Shown: positions 1 through 5,721, counted from the first letter of the stretch. The stretch is 6,841 nucleotides of DNA from Thalassospiraceae bacterium (GCA_030638205.1 DAOWFB010000140.1:1-6841); one strand, 5' to 3'. Program-made: numbers and translations. Notes: generated from the sequence alone by a model not told the origin.

Positions 1-423
1 AACAATGTCGCCTTCCTTAACCATGTAAGACGGAATGTTGACGGTTTTGCCGTTAACCGTAACGTGGCCGTGGTTAACAACCTGACGGGATGAAAACACG
101 GTTGGCACGAATTTCATACGGTAGACAACCGCATCGAGACGGCGCTCAAGAATACCAATAAGGTTTTCCGAGGCATCACCGGGACGGCGTGCGGCATCTG
201 AATAATATTTGCGGAACTGTTTTTCCGAAATGTTGCCGTAATAGCCCTTTAGCTTTTGCTTGGCCATAAGCTGGGTACCGTAATCGGTTGGCTTGTTACG
301 ACGGCTGCGACCATGTTGCCCGGGGGCATAGTCACGGGTGTTAAACGGGCTTTTGGGGCGACCCCAAAGATTACAGCCAAGACGGCGGTTAATCTTGTAT
401 TTTGAGCGAATACGCTTCGACAT
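1..423 (-). CDS. rpsD: 30S ribosomal protein S4, C-terminus cut off by the window edge
   Basis: S4 is a primary 16S rRNA-binding protein that nucleates assembly of the 30S body. The 141 visible residues begin MSKRIRSKYKINRRLG and contain the conserved NLWGRPKSPFNTRDYAPGQHG block and KQKLKGYYGNISEKQFRKYY. They run into the S4 RNA-binding domain from about residue 100 (RRLDAVVYRMKFVPT, then SSRQVVNHGHVTVNGK) and end at KEGDIV. Full-length S4 in this class is about 205 residues, so roughly the last third lies outside the window. The ATG at 423-421 is preceded by AAGGTGATG, a strong ribosome binding site. The gene stands alone with its own leader rather than in an alpha operon, as is common in Alphaproteobacteria. 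Identification is essentially certain. Confidence 0.98.
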   Translation of the reverse strand, partial: MSKRIRSKYKINRRLGCNLWGRPKSPFNTRDYAPGQHGRSRRNKPTDYGTQLMAKQKLKGYYGNISEKQFRKYYSDAARRPGDASENLIGILERRLDAVVYRMKFVPTVFSSRQVVNHGHVTVNGKTVNIPSYMVKEGDIV

Positions 424-474
424 GTTTTCATCACCTTTTAAAGATGGTTAATTGTTGTCCCGGTATGCCTTGAT

Positions 475-491
475 CCTCGCTACTAACGAGG
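475..491 (-). other. Small hairpin in the rpsD leader
   Basis: CCTCG (475-479) and CGAGG (487-491) form a perfect 5-bp stem with a 7-base loop, extendable by one G-T pair. It lies about 50 bases upstream of the rpsD start codon within the predicted transcript. It could be part of a leader structure for S4 autoregulation, a known mode for S4 in other bacteria. A stem this short also arises by chance. Confidence 0.25.
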
Positions 492-553
492 GGCGTTGAT
501 AAGAGCTAAAAAGCCCAAAACAAACGTTCCCGGAAATGCTTTTAGAGAGGCGG

Positions 554-581
554 AATATAAGGAAATCGGACGCACACGCAA
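554..581 (-). promoter_or_regulatory. Probable sigma-70 type promoter of rpsD
   Basis: On the minus strand, TTGCGT (581-576) and TATATT (559-554) are separated by 16 bp, which fits a housekeeping promoter. Transcription would start near 547 and give a leader of about 120 bases before the rpsD start codon. The -10 is good and the -35 is partial. This is a motif call only. Confidence 0.45.
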
Positions 582-645
582 GGCTTTTCGCTCATATAAC
601 AACAAATAGACCATAAGATAATAAAAACAGCCAAAAACAAGCATT

Positions 646-1194
646 TCAGCTCTGCAATTCGCTATCCCAATAGACGTAATCCACCCATGTATGATGGACA
701 TTGCCACCATTAAGCGATTTGGCGACCCGGTTAAGCAGCCCGATGGATGGCTCCCCCGGGGGCTGAATAAGCGGCATGTGGGCCTCAAACGGGGTGCGGT
801 TGGCCTTTTTGATATTGCACGGCGCACAGGCTGAAACCACATTTTCCCATTCGGTGCGCCCGCCCCTGCTTTTAGGCTGAACATGGTCAAAGGTTAGCTC
901 ATTGGTGGGAAAGCCATCACCGCAATACTGGCAGGAGAAACCATCGCGCAGGTATATATTATAGCGGGTGAAAGCCGGGCGTCCGTTAAAGCGAACGTAG
1001 CGTTTAAGCGCCACCACGGACGGAACCTCAAGCTCTATGGATGGGGAATGCACCTTAACATCATAGTTTTCGACCAGATTTACCCGATCAAGCAAAAGCG
1101 CACTTACCGCGTCGCGCCATGACCACAGCGAAAGCGGGTGGTATGAAAGCGGACGAAAGTCGGCGTTAAGAACCAAAGTCTGGAGATTAAGCAT
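646..1194 (-). CDS. HNH endonuclease family protein
   Basis: A 182-residue protein with a complete HNH nuclease core in its second half. A structural zinc site is formed by C88-x2-C91 (FSCQYCG) and C123-x2-C126 (SACAPCN). The catalytic beta-beta-alpha metal motif is carried by D103-H104 (LTFDHVQPKSRGGRTEW), N118 and N127. The first 80 residues (LNADFRPLSYHPLSLWSWRDAV and the following strand-rich part) resemble the N-terminus of the stand-alone chromosomal HNH proteins common in Alphaproteobacteria. The ATG at 1194-1192 has GGAG seven bases upstream. The family hydrolyses DNA or RNA phosphodiester bonds, but the cellular role of this subgroup is not settled. No methylase, toxin or phage gene is adjacent, so a restriction role is not supported. 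It is divergent from gluQRS and lies upstream of rpsD on the same strand, with 222 bases between. Confidence 0.88.
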   Translation of the reverse strand: MLNLQTLVLNADFRPLSYHPLSLWSWRDAVSALLLDRVNLVENYDVKVHSPSIELEVPSVVALKRYVRFNGRPAFTRYNIYLRDGFSCQYCGDGFPTNELTFDHVQPKSRGGRTEWENVVSACAPCNIKKANRTPFEAHMPLIQPPGEPSIGLLNRVAKSLNGGNVHHTWVDYVYWDSELQS

Positions 1195-1316
1195 TTAAAA
1201 CTCCACGTTACTTTATTAACCAAGTCATGGCGTTAAGCAGTGTCTGTAGGTTACTATATGTGGTATTTGTTGCCAAATATTTACCTATCCCATGAATTAA
1301 GGGCCAATTCCATATT

Positions 1317-2246
1317 ATGAGTACCCCGGTAATCACCCGTTTTGCCCCCAGCCCCACCGGGCACCTGCATCTGGGCCATGCCTTGGCCGCGATTGAGGCA
1401 TTTGATATGGCCATGGAACGGGGCGGGCGGTTTTTGCTGCGCATGGAAGATATCGACGTAGGCCGGGCAAAGCCGGAATTTGAAGAAGCAATCTATGAAG
1501 ACCTTGAATGGCTGGGCCTTAGCTGGGAGAGCCCCGTCAGGCGCCAGTCTGAACACATGGATGATTATGCGGGCGCGCTGGCAACCCTTGATGAAATGGG
1601 TCTGTTATATCCGTGCTTTTGCACCAGAAAAGAAATAATGGCCGAAATTGAACAATCTCGAACCGCACCGCATTTGTTAAACCAAGGCCCCGATGGGCCG
1701 CCCTATCCCGGAACTTGCCTTAACATGGACGCGCATGAGGTTAAAAATAAAGAATCTGAAAACGCTCCATATGCGCTGCGTCTTAATATGAAAAAAGCTA
1801 TGGCGGTGGTTGGGGAAATGTCGCCCCTTAAATGGCCCGCACTTACATGGCCCGCTCTTACATGGCCCACCCTTACATGGATAGATAAAAATAAAGGGGA
1901 AATAACCGCCCAGCCGGAAATATTCGGCGACGTGGTGCTGGCCCGAAAGGATGTGCCCACCAGCTATCATCTAGCGGTTACACTGGATGACCACCTTCAG
2001 GGCGTTACGCTGGTGAGCCGGGGCAAAGATCTGTTTGCCGCCACCCATCTCCATCGCCTGCTTCAGGCCTTGTTAAGTCTGGATACGCCGGTCTATGCAC
2101 ACCACAATATGATAAAAAATGAAGACGGTTCGCGAATGTCCAAGCGAGAAAAGTCCATGACGCTAAAATCATTGCGAGAATCGGGCCATAAACCGTCAGA
2201 CATAAAAGAATTGGTGCATAAGAACGAATTATATACTAATGATTGA
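1317..2246 (+). CDS. gluQRS: Glutamyl-Q tRNA(Asp) synthetase
   Basis: A truncated paralogue of glutamyl-tRNA synthetase. It activates glutamate with ATP and attaches it to the queuosine base at the wobble position of tRNA(Asp), instead of to a tRNA 3' end. Its 309 residues match the catalytic core and lack the anticodon-binding domain, as expected. The class I signature HLGH is at 18-21 after RFAPSPTG. The zinc ligands typical of the family are C100, C102, Y130 and C134. The second class I motif is degenerate RMSKR at 273-277. DDHLQGVTLVSRGKDL is the conserved core segment. Residues 173-188 hold an unusual pentapeptide repeat (see the repeat entry). The start at ATG 1317 gives the canonical N-terminus. 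A weak AAGGG lies 13 bases upstream and no earlier in-frame start is credible. It is divergent from the HNH gene, and no dksA lies beside it, unlike in many gammaproteobacteria. Confidence 0.96.
   Translation: MSTPVITRFAPSPTGHLHLGHALAAIEAFDMAMERGGRFLLRMEDIDVGRAKPEFEEAIYEDLEWLGLSWESPVRRQSEHMDDYAGALATLDEMGLLYPCFCTRKEIMAEIEQSRTAPHLLNQGPDGPPYPGTCLNMDAHEVKNKESENAPYALRLNMKKAMAVVGEMSPLKWPALTWPALTWPTLTWIDKNKGEITAQPEIFGDVVLARKDVPTSYHLAVTLDDHLQGVTLVSRGKDLFAATHLHRLLQALLSLDTPVYAHHNMIKNEDGSRMSKREKSMTLKSLRESGHKPSDIKELVHKNELYTND
1832..1880 (+). repeat. 15-bp tandem repeat x3 inside gluQRS
   Basis: Three adjacent copies of ATGGCCCNCNCTTAC occupy 1832-1846, 1847-1861 and 1862-1876, followed by a partial ATGG. 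The preceding 15 bases (1821-1835) match the shifted unit at 10 of 15 positions and may be an older copy. Because 15 is divisible by 3, the frame is kept and the protein reads WPALT-WPALT-WPTLT-W at residues 173-188. The copies differ by only one or two bases, which indicates recent duplication. Confidence 0.95.
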
Positions 2247-2401
2247 ATTTTAGACTTGAACTTAAGCGCACTTTTGCCTCTATTAGTAAATGGGCGCTGT
2301 ATATTGTTTTTTTATTAAAAATAATAACTAGAATAAATGTCTTTCGGTAGCTACATCAAGGCTTAGATACAGCCCCACCCCTAGGATAGAAGACAAATAA
2401 T

Positions 2402-2767
2402 ATGAAAACTTGCCTAATCGTTGATGACAGCAAAGTCATTCGTATGGTCGCCAAAAAAATTCTTGATGAATTAGGCTTTGGCACCATCGAGGCCGCCGAT
2501 GGCCAAATTGCCCTTGATGCCTGCAAAGCAAAAATGCCTGATGCGGTTTTGCTTGACTGGAACATGCCGGTAATGAATGGAATTGAGTTTTTACGCGCAC
2601 TTAGGAAACATCCGGGTGGTGATGCTCCAGTTGTTATTTTCTGCACAACAGAAAACGATTTGGACCACATCCAAGAAGCCATGTCGGCAGGGGCAAATGA
2701 ATACATCATGAAGCCATTTGATTCAGACATTATTCAGGCCAAATTCCAACAAGTTGGCCTTATCTAA
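2402..2767 (+). CDS. cheY: Single-domain CheY-like response regulator
   Basis: At 121 residues this is a receiver domain with no output domain. The acidic pocket is D8-D9 (LIVDDSK), the phosphoacceptor is D52 (LLDWNMPVMNG), the switch threonine is T82 (FCTTEN), the conserved lysine is K104 (MKPF), and Y101 occupies the aromatic switch position. It should be phosphorylated by a CheA-type or other histidine kinase not in this window, then act by protein-protein contact, either at the flagellar switch or as a phosphate sink or adaptor. The ATG has a poor AGAAGA ribosome binding site eight bases upstream. The cheR gene follows after 28 bases, so the two are probably co-transcribed. A receiver directly preceding cheR is common in Alphaproteobacteria. 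Whether it is the motor-binding CheY or a pathway-specific regulator cannot be told from sequence. Confidence 0.93.
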   Translation: MKTCLIVDDSKVIRMVAKKILDELGFGTIEAADGQIALDACKAKMPDAVLLDWNMPVMNGIEFLRALRKHPGGDAPVVIFCTTENDLDHIQEAMSAGANEYIMKPFDSDIIQAKFQQVGLI

Positions 2768-2782
2768 AAAAATACATTTCCC

Positions 2783-2786
2783 GGAG
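2783..2786 (+). promoter_or_regulatory. Ribosome binding site that fixes the cheR start at GTG 2796
   Basis: GGAG lies 9 bases before GTG 2796 in the short gap after the cheY stop. The longest open frame would instead begin at TTG 2718 inside cheY. That start has no ribosome binding site and adds 26 residues (lysine-rich, no family match) that are only read-through of the cheY end. Confidence 0.75.
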
Positions 2787-2795
2787 ACACTTGAA

Positions 2796-3605
2796 GTGAA
2801 CCCTGAAGATTTTAATTTTATCAGCACGCTAATTAAATCCCGATCAGGGTTGGCGCTGACGCCTGACAAAGCATATTTGCTGGAAAGCAGGCTTATGCCG
2901 GTTGCACGCAAACACGGCCATAACGGCCTTGATGACCTTATTGGTGCGCTTAGAACCCGCAAGGAAGAGCCTCTTATTATTGAGGTGGTCGAAGCAATGA
3001 CCACTAACGAGTCATTCTTTTTTCGCGATAACAAGCCGTTCGATTTATTGCGTGATGAAGTTTTGCCGCCAATCCTTGAAAGCCGTGCCGATAAAAAACA
3101 TTTGAAAATATGGTGTGCGGCAGCTTCCAGCGGTCAGGAACCATACTCCATTGCCATTGTTCTGAAAGAACTGGGTGTTCGGCTTGCTGGTTGGAACCTA
3201 GATATTTTGGGCACCGATATTTCGCATGATATACTTAAAAAAGCCGCAGGCGGCCACTATTCACAGTTTGAGGTACAACGCGGGATGCCTATCCAGCTGT
3301 TGCTCAAATATTTTGATAAAAAAGATGAAGCCTGGGAAATAAAACCGGAAATCAAGAATATGGTAAAATATAAATACTATAATTTGCTTGAGAAGCTGGC
3401 CCCGCTTGGCGGTTTTGATATTGTATTCTGTAGAAACGTATTGATTTATTTCGACGCAGAAACCAAGGGCAAGGTTCTTGAGCAAATTGCCTCATTAATG
3501 CCTGCAGATGGCAAACTGTTCCTTGGGGGGGCAGAAACCGTTTTGGGTGTTACTGATAAATTTGAACCGGTTAAAGGGCAACGTGGCGTTTATGCCAGAA
3601 CTTAA
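2796..3605 (+). CDS. cheR: Chemotaxis protein methyltransferase CheR
   Basis: CheR transfers methyl groups from S-adenosylmethionine to glutamates of chemoreceptors, resetting receptor sensitivity during adaptation. From GTG 2796 it is 269 residues, close to the usual length. The N-terminal helical CheR domain covers about residues 3-75 (DFNFISTLIKSRSGLAL, ending in TTNESFFFRD at 69-78). The SAM-binding Rossmann domain follows: WCAAASSGQEPYSIAI at 106-121, the acidic motif LGTDIS at 138-143, and FDIVFCRNVLIYF at 207-219. The C-terminus LGGAETVLGVTDKFEPV is typical. No pentapeptide-binding TPR or other extra domain is fused. It is translationally close to cheY. The next gene starts 58 bases on, across a tandem repeat that includes the cheR stop codon. 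No cheB is present, so the matching methylesterase must be elsewhere. Confidence 0.95.
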   Translation: MNPEDFNFISTLIKSRSGLALTPDKAYLLESRLMPVARKHGHNGLDDLIGALRTRKEEPLIIEVVEAMTTNESFFFRDNKPFDLLRDEVLPPILESRADKKHLKIWCAAASSGQEPYSIAIVLKELGVRLAGWNLDILGTDISHDILKKAAGGHYSQFEVQRGMPIQLLLKYFDKKDEAWEIKPEIKNMVKYKYYNLLEKLAPLGGFDIVFCRNVLIYFDAETKGKVLEQIASLMPADGKLFLGGAETVLGVTDKFEPVKGQRGVYART

Positions 3606-3644
3606 ACGAGAACTTAAACAAGAACTTAAATAAGAACTTAAATT
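3597..3644 (+). repeat. 12-bp tandem repeat x4 spanning the cheR stop codon
   Basis: Four contiguous units AGAACTTAAANN occupy 3597-3608, 3609-3620, 3621-3632 and 3633-3644. The first ten bases are identical in all copies and only the last two vary (CG, CA, TA, TT). The first unit carries the last two codons and stop of cheR (AGA ACT TAA). The period is a multiple of three, so each later copy repeats Arg-Thr-stop in the same frame, giving four in-frame stops. The array lies in the cheR to DHH gap and ends 19 bases before the DHH start codon. Confidence 0.97.
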
Positions 3645-3663
3645 GAGGCACAGAGAAAAAATT

Positions 3664-4584
3664 ATGTCTGACAAGAAATATCGTCTTGTAACCCGAGCAG
3701 ATTTTGACGGCGTCGTAGCCGGGGGATTGTTGATCGAGCTTGGTATAGTAAGTGAGGTTGTTTTTGCAGAACCCCGCGCCATGCAGGCGGGGCTGGTTAA
3801 TATCACCGAAAACGATATAACCACCAACCTGCCATATGTTGATGGGGTACACCTTTGCTTTGACCACCACGTTTCAGAATCAGAGCGTGTAGGGCCAAAA
3901 GAAAATCATATTATTGACCCCGATGCGCCATCGGCCGCACGCGTGGTTTACAATTATTTTGGCGGTAAAGAAAAGTTCCCATCCATTGATGGTGCCCTAA
4001 TGACAGCCGTTGATAAGGCTGATTCAGCAGATTACAACGAAGAAGACATCCTTGCGCCGAACCCATGGACGCTTCTAAACTTTATTCTTGATCCACGTAC
4101 CGGTCTTTCACGGTTTGAACATTTTGAAATAAGCCACGAACAATTAATGAAAGATATGATGGTTTATGTCCGTCATCACCCGGTAGAAGAAATACTTACT
4201 ATTCCCGATGTGCAAGAACGCACGCTTCTTTATATGGAGCACGAAGAAAAAGCGGAAATGCAAATTCGCGAACACGCCAAGGTTTATATCAAGACCGTGG
4301 TTATTGATATGCGCGGCGTTGACGCAATTTTTGCAGGCAACCGCTTTACCGTTTATGCGGTGTTCCCATCGTGCAATGTTTCGGTGCAAATTACCAATTC
4401 GCCAGATGGCGAAAAAACCATCTTTGCGGTTGGCAAATCCATTATCAGCCGCACCTGCAAGGCCAATATTGGCTCAATCTTGCTTGAATATGGCGGTGGT
4501 GGGCATGCCAATGCCGGCACCTGTCAGGTTGATAACAATGACGCCGATAAAACCCTGCAAGAGATAATTCAGCGCCTTAAATAG
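3664..4584 (+). CDS. DHH/DHHA1 family phosphoesterase (annotated elsewhere as exopolyphosphatase-related)
   Basis: A 306-residue protein of the DHH superfamily, which contains RecJ, nanoRNases, cyclic-dinucleotide phosphodiesterases and pyrophosphatases. The N-terminal DHH domain has the metal-binding D13-x-D15 (TRADFDG), D67-H68-H69 (CFDHHVSE) and D117/D120 (AVDKADSADY). The C-terminal DHHA1 domain ends with the substrate-binding glycine motif GGGGHANAGT at 277-286. All expected metal ligands appear present, so it should be an active Mn-dependent phosphodiesterase or phosphatase. The substrate cannot be deduced; short oligonucleotides, cyclic dinucleotides or a polyphosphate-like compound are all possible. 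ATG 3664 is preferred over TTG 3643 because it precedes the conserved N-terminus and has AGAG eight bases upstream. The gene sits in line with cheY-cheR and a FliG-like gene, so a link to signalling is possible but only by context. Confidence 0.88.
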   Translation: MSDKKYRLVTRADFDGVVAGGLLIELGIVSEVVFAEPRAMQAGLVNITENDITTNLPYVDGVHLCFDHHVSESERVGPKENHIIDPDAPSAARVVYNYFGGKEKFPSIDGALMTAVDKADSADYNEEDILAPNPWTLLNFILDPRTGLSRFEHFEISHEQLMKDMMVYVRHHPVEEILTIPDVQERTLLYMEHEEKAEMQIREHAKVYIKTVVIDMRGVDAIFAGNRFTVYAVFPSCNVSVQITNSPDGEKTIFAVGKSIISRTCKANIGSILLEYGGGGHANAGTCQVDNNDADKTLQEIIQRLK

Positions 4585-4612
4585 CTATAATACCAGCAAC
4601 TCTTGTCAACTC

Positions 4613-4630
4613 GGCTGGCGTATGCCAGCC
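4613..4630 (+). terminator. Perfect 7-bp GC-rich hairpin after the DHH gene, possible terminator
   Basis: GGCTGGC (4613-4619) and GCCAGCC (4624-4630) flank a GTAT loop, 29 bases after the DHH stop and 45 bases before the next start. The stem is stable enough for a terminator, but no T-run follows (TAGGATATGG). It may therefore be a weak or factor-assisted terminator, an mRNA processing or stability element, or an operator for the next gene. Confidence 0.45.
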
Positions 4631-4674
4631 TAGGATATGGACGCATGGTTGCTTTGGGGCGATGGTAATTTCTA

Positions 4675-5130
4675 ATGAAAATAGCCGTAAATCAGACTAA
4701 AAAAGATGTTTTTTCCGTGACCCTTGACGACACGGTTATAACGCTTGACCAGTCACAAATGAAAAAATTTTTGATGGAGGCGGTAAAGGCATTAATGCCC
4801 GGTGCGCTGCCAACGGTTAACCCCAAGCAATTAGCAAAAGCATTATCGGAAAAACTAAGACTGGCAAATCCACCGGGATTACAAAAACTAATAATGACCG
4901 CCGAAGAAGACGATATTTTAAAGTTCTTAAAAAGCTCAGAAAACGATACACAGTTGCTCGAATGGTTTTTCCAAAATATGAGCGATCGCACACAAACCAT
5001 GTATAAAGAAGACATGGAATTTAAATTCCATGATGGCGTTCCTGATGATGACCTTACCGATGCGGTAAACAACCTAAATGATATTGTCAGCACCTTAATT
5101 AAAGACGGTGTGTTGGATTTTGAAGGCTAA
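4675..5130 (+). CDS. Small FliG C-terminal-domain-like protein
   Basis: A 151-residue acidic protein. Residues about 69-150 read like the C-terminal domain of the flagellar rotor protein FliG. LQKL at 69-72 is followed by a helix-loop-helix, then FFQNMSDRTQTMYKEDMEF at 98-116, matching the FliG signature NMS-x-R-x(5)-x-E-D-x-E. A final helix NNLNDIVSTLIKDGVLDFE corresponds to the FliG ending with (I/V)V-x-x-L-x-x-x-G-x-(I/L). FliG is normally about 330-340 residues, so the N-terminal FliF-binding part and most of the middle domain are absent. The first 30 residues look strand-rich (FSVTLDDTVITLD) and match nothing I know. Where FliG has the conserved Asp-Asp-Arg torque motif before (I/L)Q, this protein has N65-P66-P67. 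That suggests a switch-associated or signalling adaptor rather than a torque generator. The start ATG has only a poor ribosome binding site. The gene is convergent with gcrA, 18 bases apart. The FliG assignment is from remembered family motifs, and a convergent helical fold is the alternative. Confidence 0.6.
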   Translation: MKIAVNQTKKDVFSVTLDDTVITLDQSQMKKFLMEAVKALMPGALPTVNPKQLAKALSEKLRLANPPGLQKLIMTAEEDDILKFLKSSENDTQLLEWFFQNMSDRTQTMYKEDMEFKFHDGVPDDDLTDAVNNLNDIVSTLIKDGVLDFEG

Positions 5131-5148
5131 GAAAGCTGAGTTGTCGTT

Positions 5149-5589
5149 TTAAGCGGCACTGCTTCTTTTCTTGCGATCTTTGGAAACCTTTACATAGGCA
5201 CGGGCGCAATGTGCGTCGCAATATGGCTTGTCATCAACCACTTGTTGTCCACAAAAATGCAGATTATCGGTTCCCGGCTCGCCTTCGGGCCAGCAGCACA
5301 TTGATGATGTTAGCTCTTCCATTTTTACCGACGATGCCGGTGGCTTAACAACTGTTTTAGATTTTACGGTCTTAACCTGTTTTGGCCGGGGCGCGGTGGA
5401 TGCCTGGCGAATTGGGGATTGGCGTTTTTTCAAACCCAAACGATGTACCTTGCCCACAACCGAGTTCTTGGTAACGCCCAAACGACGGCCTATTTCGCTG
5501 GTGGGGTGACCTTCATCCCACAGTGCGATAAGGGTTTTAATGCGATCAGGTGTCCATTCTGGTGGTGGTGTTGCAGGCGTTTCAGGCAT
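5149..5589 (-). CDS. gcrA: GcrA cell cycle regulator
   Basis: GcrA is an alphaproteobacterial transcription factor that binds sigma-70 and activates promoters carrying GANTC sites methylated by CcrM. The 146-residue product has the N-terminal helix-turn-helix at about 12-53 (WTPDRIKTLIALWDEGHPTSEIGRRLGVTKNSVVGKVHRLGL), a basic, proline-containing linker at about 54-89, and the C-terminal sigma-binding region with its cysteine/histidine pattern: CCWPEGEPG at 98-106, HFCG at 111-114 and PYCDAHCARAY at 122-132. The linker is shorter than in Caulobacter GcrA, which is about 173 residues. The proline-rich start PETPATPPPE replaces the few residues usually found before the tryptophan. ATG 5589-5587 has AGGGG six bases upstream, supporting this start. 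It is convergent with the FliG-like gene and divergent from the methylmalonyl-CoA mutase gene. Its upstream region carries DnaA- and CtrA-type sites. Confidence 0.95.
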   Translation of the reverse strand: MPETPATPPPEWTPDRIKTLIALWDEGHPTSEIGRRLGVTKNSVVGKVHRLGLKKRQSPIRQASTAPRPKQVKTVKSKTVVKPPASSVKMEELTSSMCCWPEGEPGTDNLHFCGQQVVDDKPYCDAHCARAYVKVSKDRKKRSSAA

Positions 5590-5614
5590 GTTGTTCCCCT
5601 GTTTTATGCTCTAT

Positions 5615-5629
5615 TTAATGCGTCTTTAA
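5615..5629. promoter_or_regulatory. CtrA-type binding site in the gcrA leader
   Basis: TTAA-TGCGTCT-TTAA is an exact match to the full CtrA recognition motif TTAA-N7-TTAA, which is symmetric in strand. It sits about 40-55 bases downstream of the predicted gcrA transcription start and 26 bases upstream of the start codon. That position fits repression rather than activation. In Caulobacter CtrA represses gcrA, so the location is biologically coherent. Binding is inferred from the motif. Confidence 0.6.
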
Positions 5630-5640
5630 ATGCGTCTTTT
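5617..5640. repeat. 12-bp tandem duplication in the gcrA leader
   Basis: AATGCGTCTTTA (5617-5628) is followed directly by AATGCGTCTTTT (5629-5640), identical at 11 of 12 positions. The junction supplies the second TTAA half of the CtrA-type site, so the duplication itself created the full site. Confidence 0.85.
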
Positions 5641-5649
5641 ATGTACATA
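5640..5649. repeat. 10-bp palindrome TATGTACATA in the gcrA leader
   Basis: A perfect 10-bp palindrome directly abutting the 12-bp duplication, about 50 bases upstream of the gcrA start codon and inside the predicted transcript. It could be an operator for a dimeric regulator. No known family is indicated, and chance cannot be excluded. Confidence 0.3.
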
Positions 5650-5675
5650 TGGCCTTGGTGATCCGCTGACACCGT

Positions 5676-5701
5676 TTTATACAATATTTAGCCATGGTCA
5701 A
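5676..5701 (-). promoter_or_regulatory. Probable gcrA promoter
   Basis: On the minus strand the -35 is TTGACC (5701-5696) and the -10 is TATAAA (5681-5676). The 14-bp spacer is short; reading the -10 as TAAAAC gives 16 bp. Transcription would begin near 5669, giving a leader of about 80 bases. The -35 lies inside the inverted repeat ATGGT-CA-ACCAT (5694-5705), which a repressor or activator dimer could use. Confidence 0.5.
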
Positions 5702-5721
5702 CCATACCTAACACTACATGT

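Noticed and set aside
483..890. 135-residue minus-strand frame overlapping the end of the HNH gene
   Set aside because: Its first half is a shifted reading of the HNH gene, and the remainder covers the rpsD leader and promoter. It has no ribosome binding site or recognisable domain.
646..1194. HNH gene as part of a restriction, toxin or homing system
   Set aside because: No methylase, immunity gene, intron or phage signature is nearby. Housekeeping neighbours suggest a stable chromosomal gene.
1677..1970. Antisense open frames across gluQRS with CKGGPCKSGPCKCGP-like repeats
   Set aside because: They are the reverse reading of the 15-bp tandem repeat within a well-identified gene, with no family features of their own.
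2265..2313. Terminator after gluQRS (AGCGC...GCGCT followed by a T-run)
   Set aside because: The stem is only five pairs with a 24-base loop, and the T-run begins eight bases after the stem, so it does not fit an intrinsic terminator.
2718..2795. Longer CheR start at TTG 2718, overlapping the end of cheY
   Set aside because: It has no ribosome binding site, and its extra 26 residues match nothing in the CheR family. GTG 2796 has GGAG nine bases upstream and gives the usual N-terminus.
3597..3644. The TTAA-rich repeat as an array of CtrA sites
   Set aside because: Adjacent TTAA halves are separated by eight bases, not the seven required by the CtrA motif.
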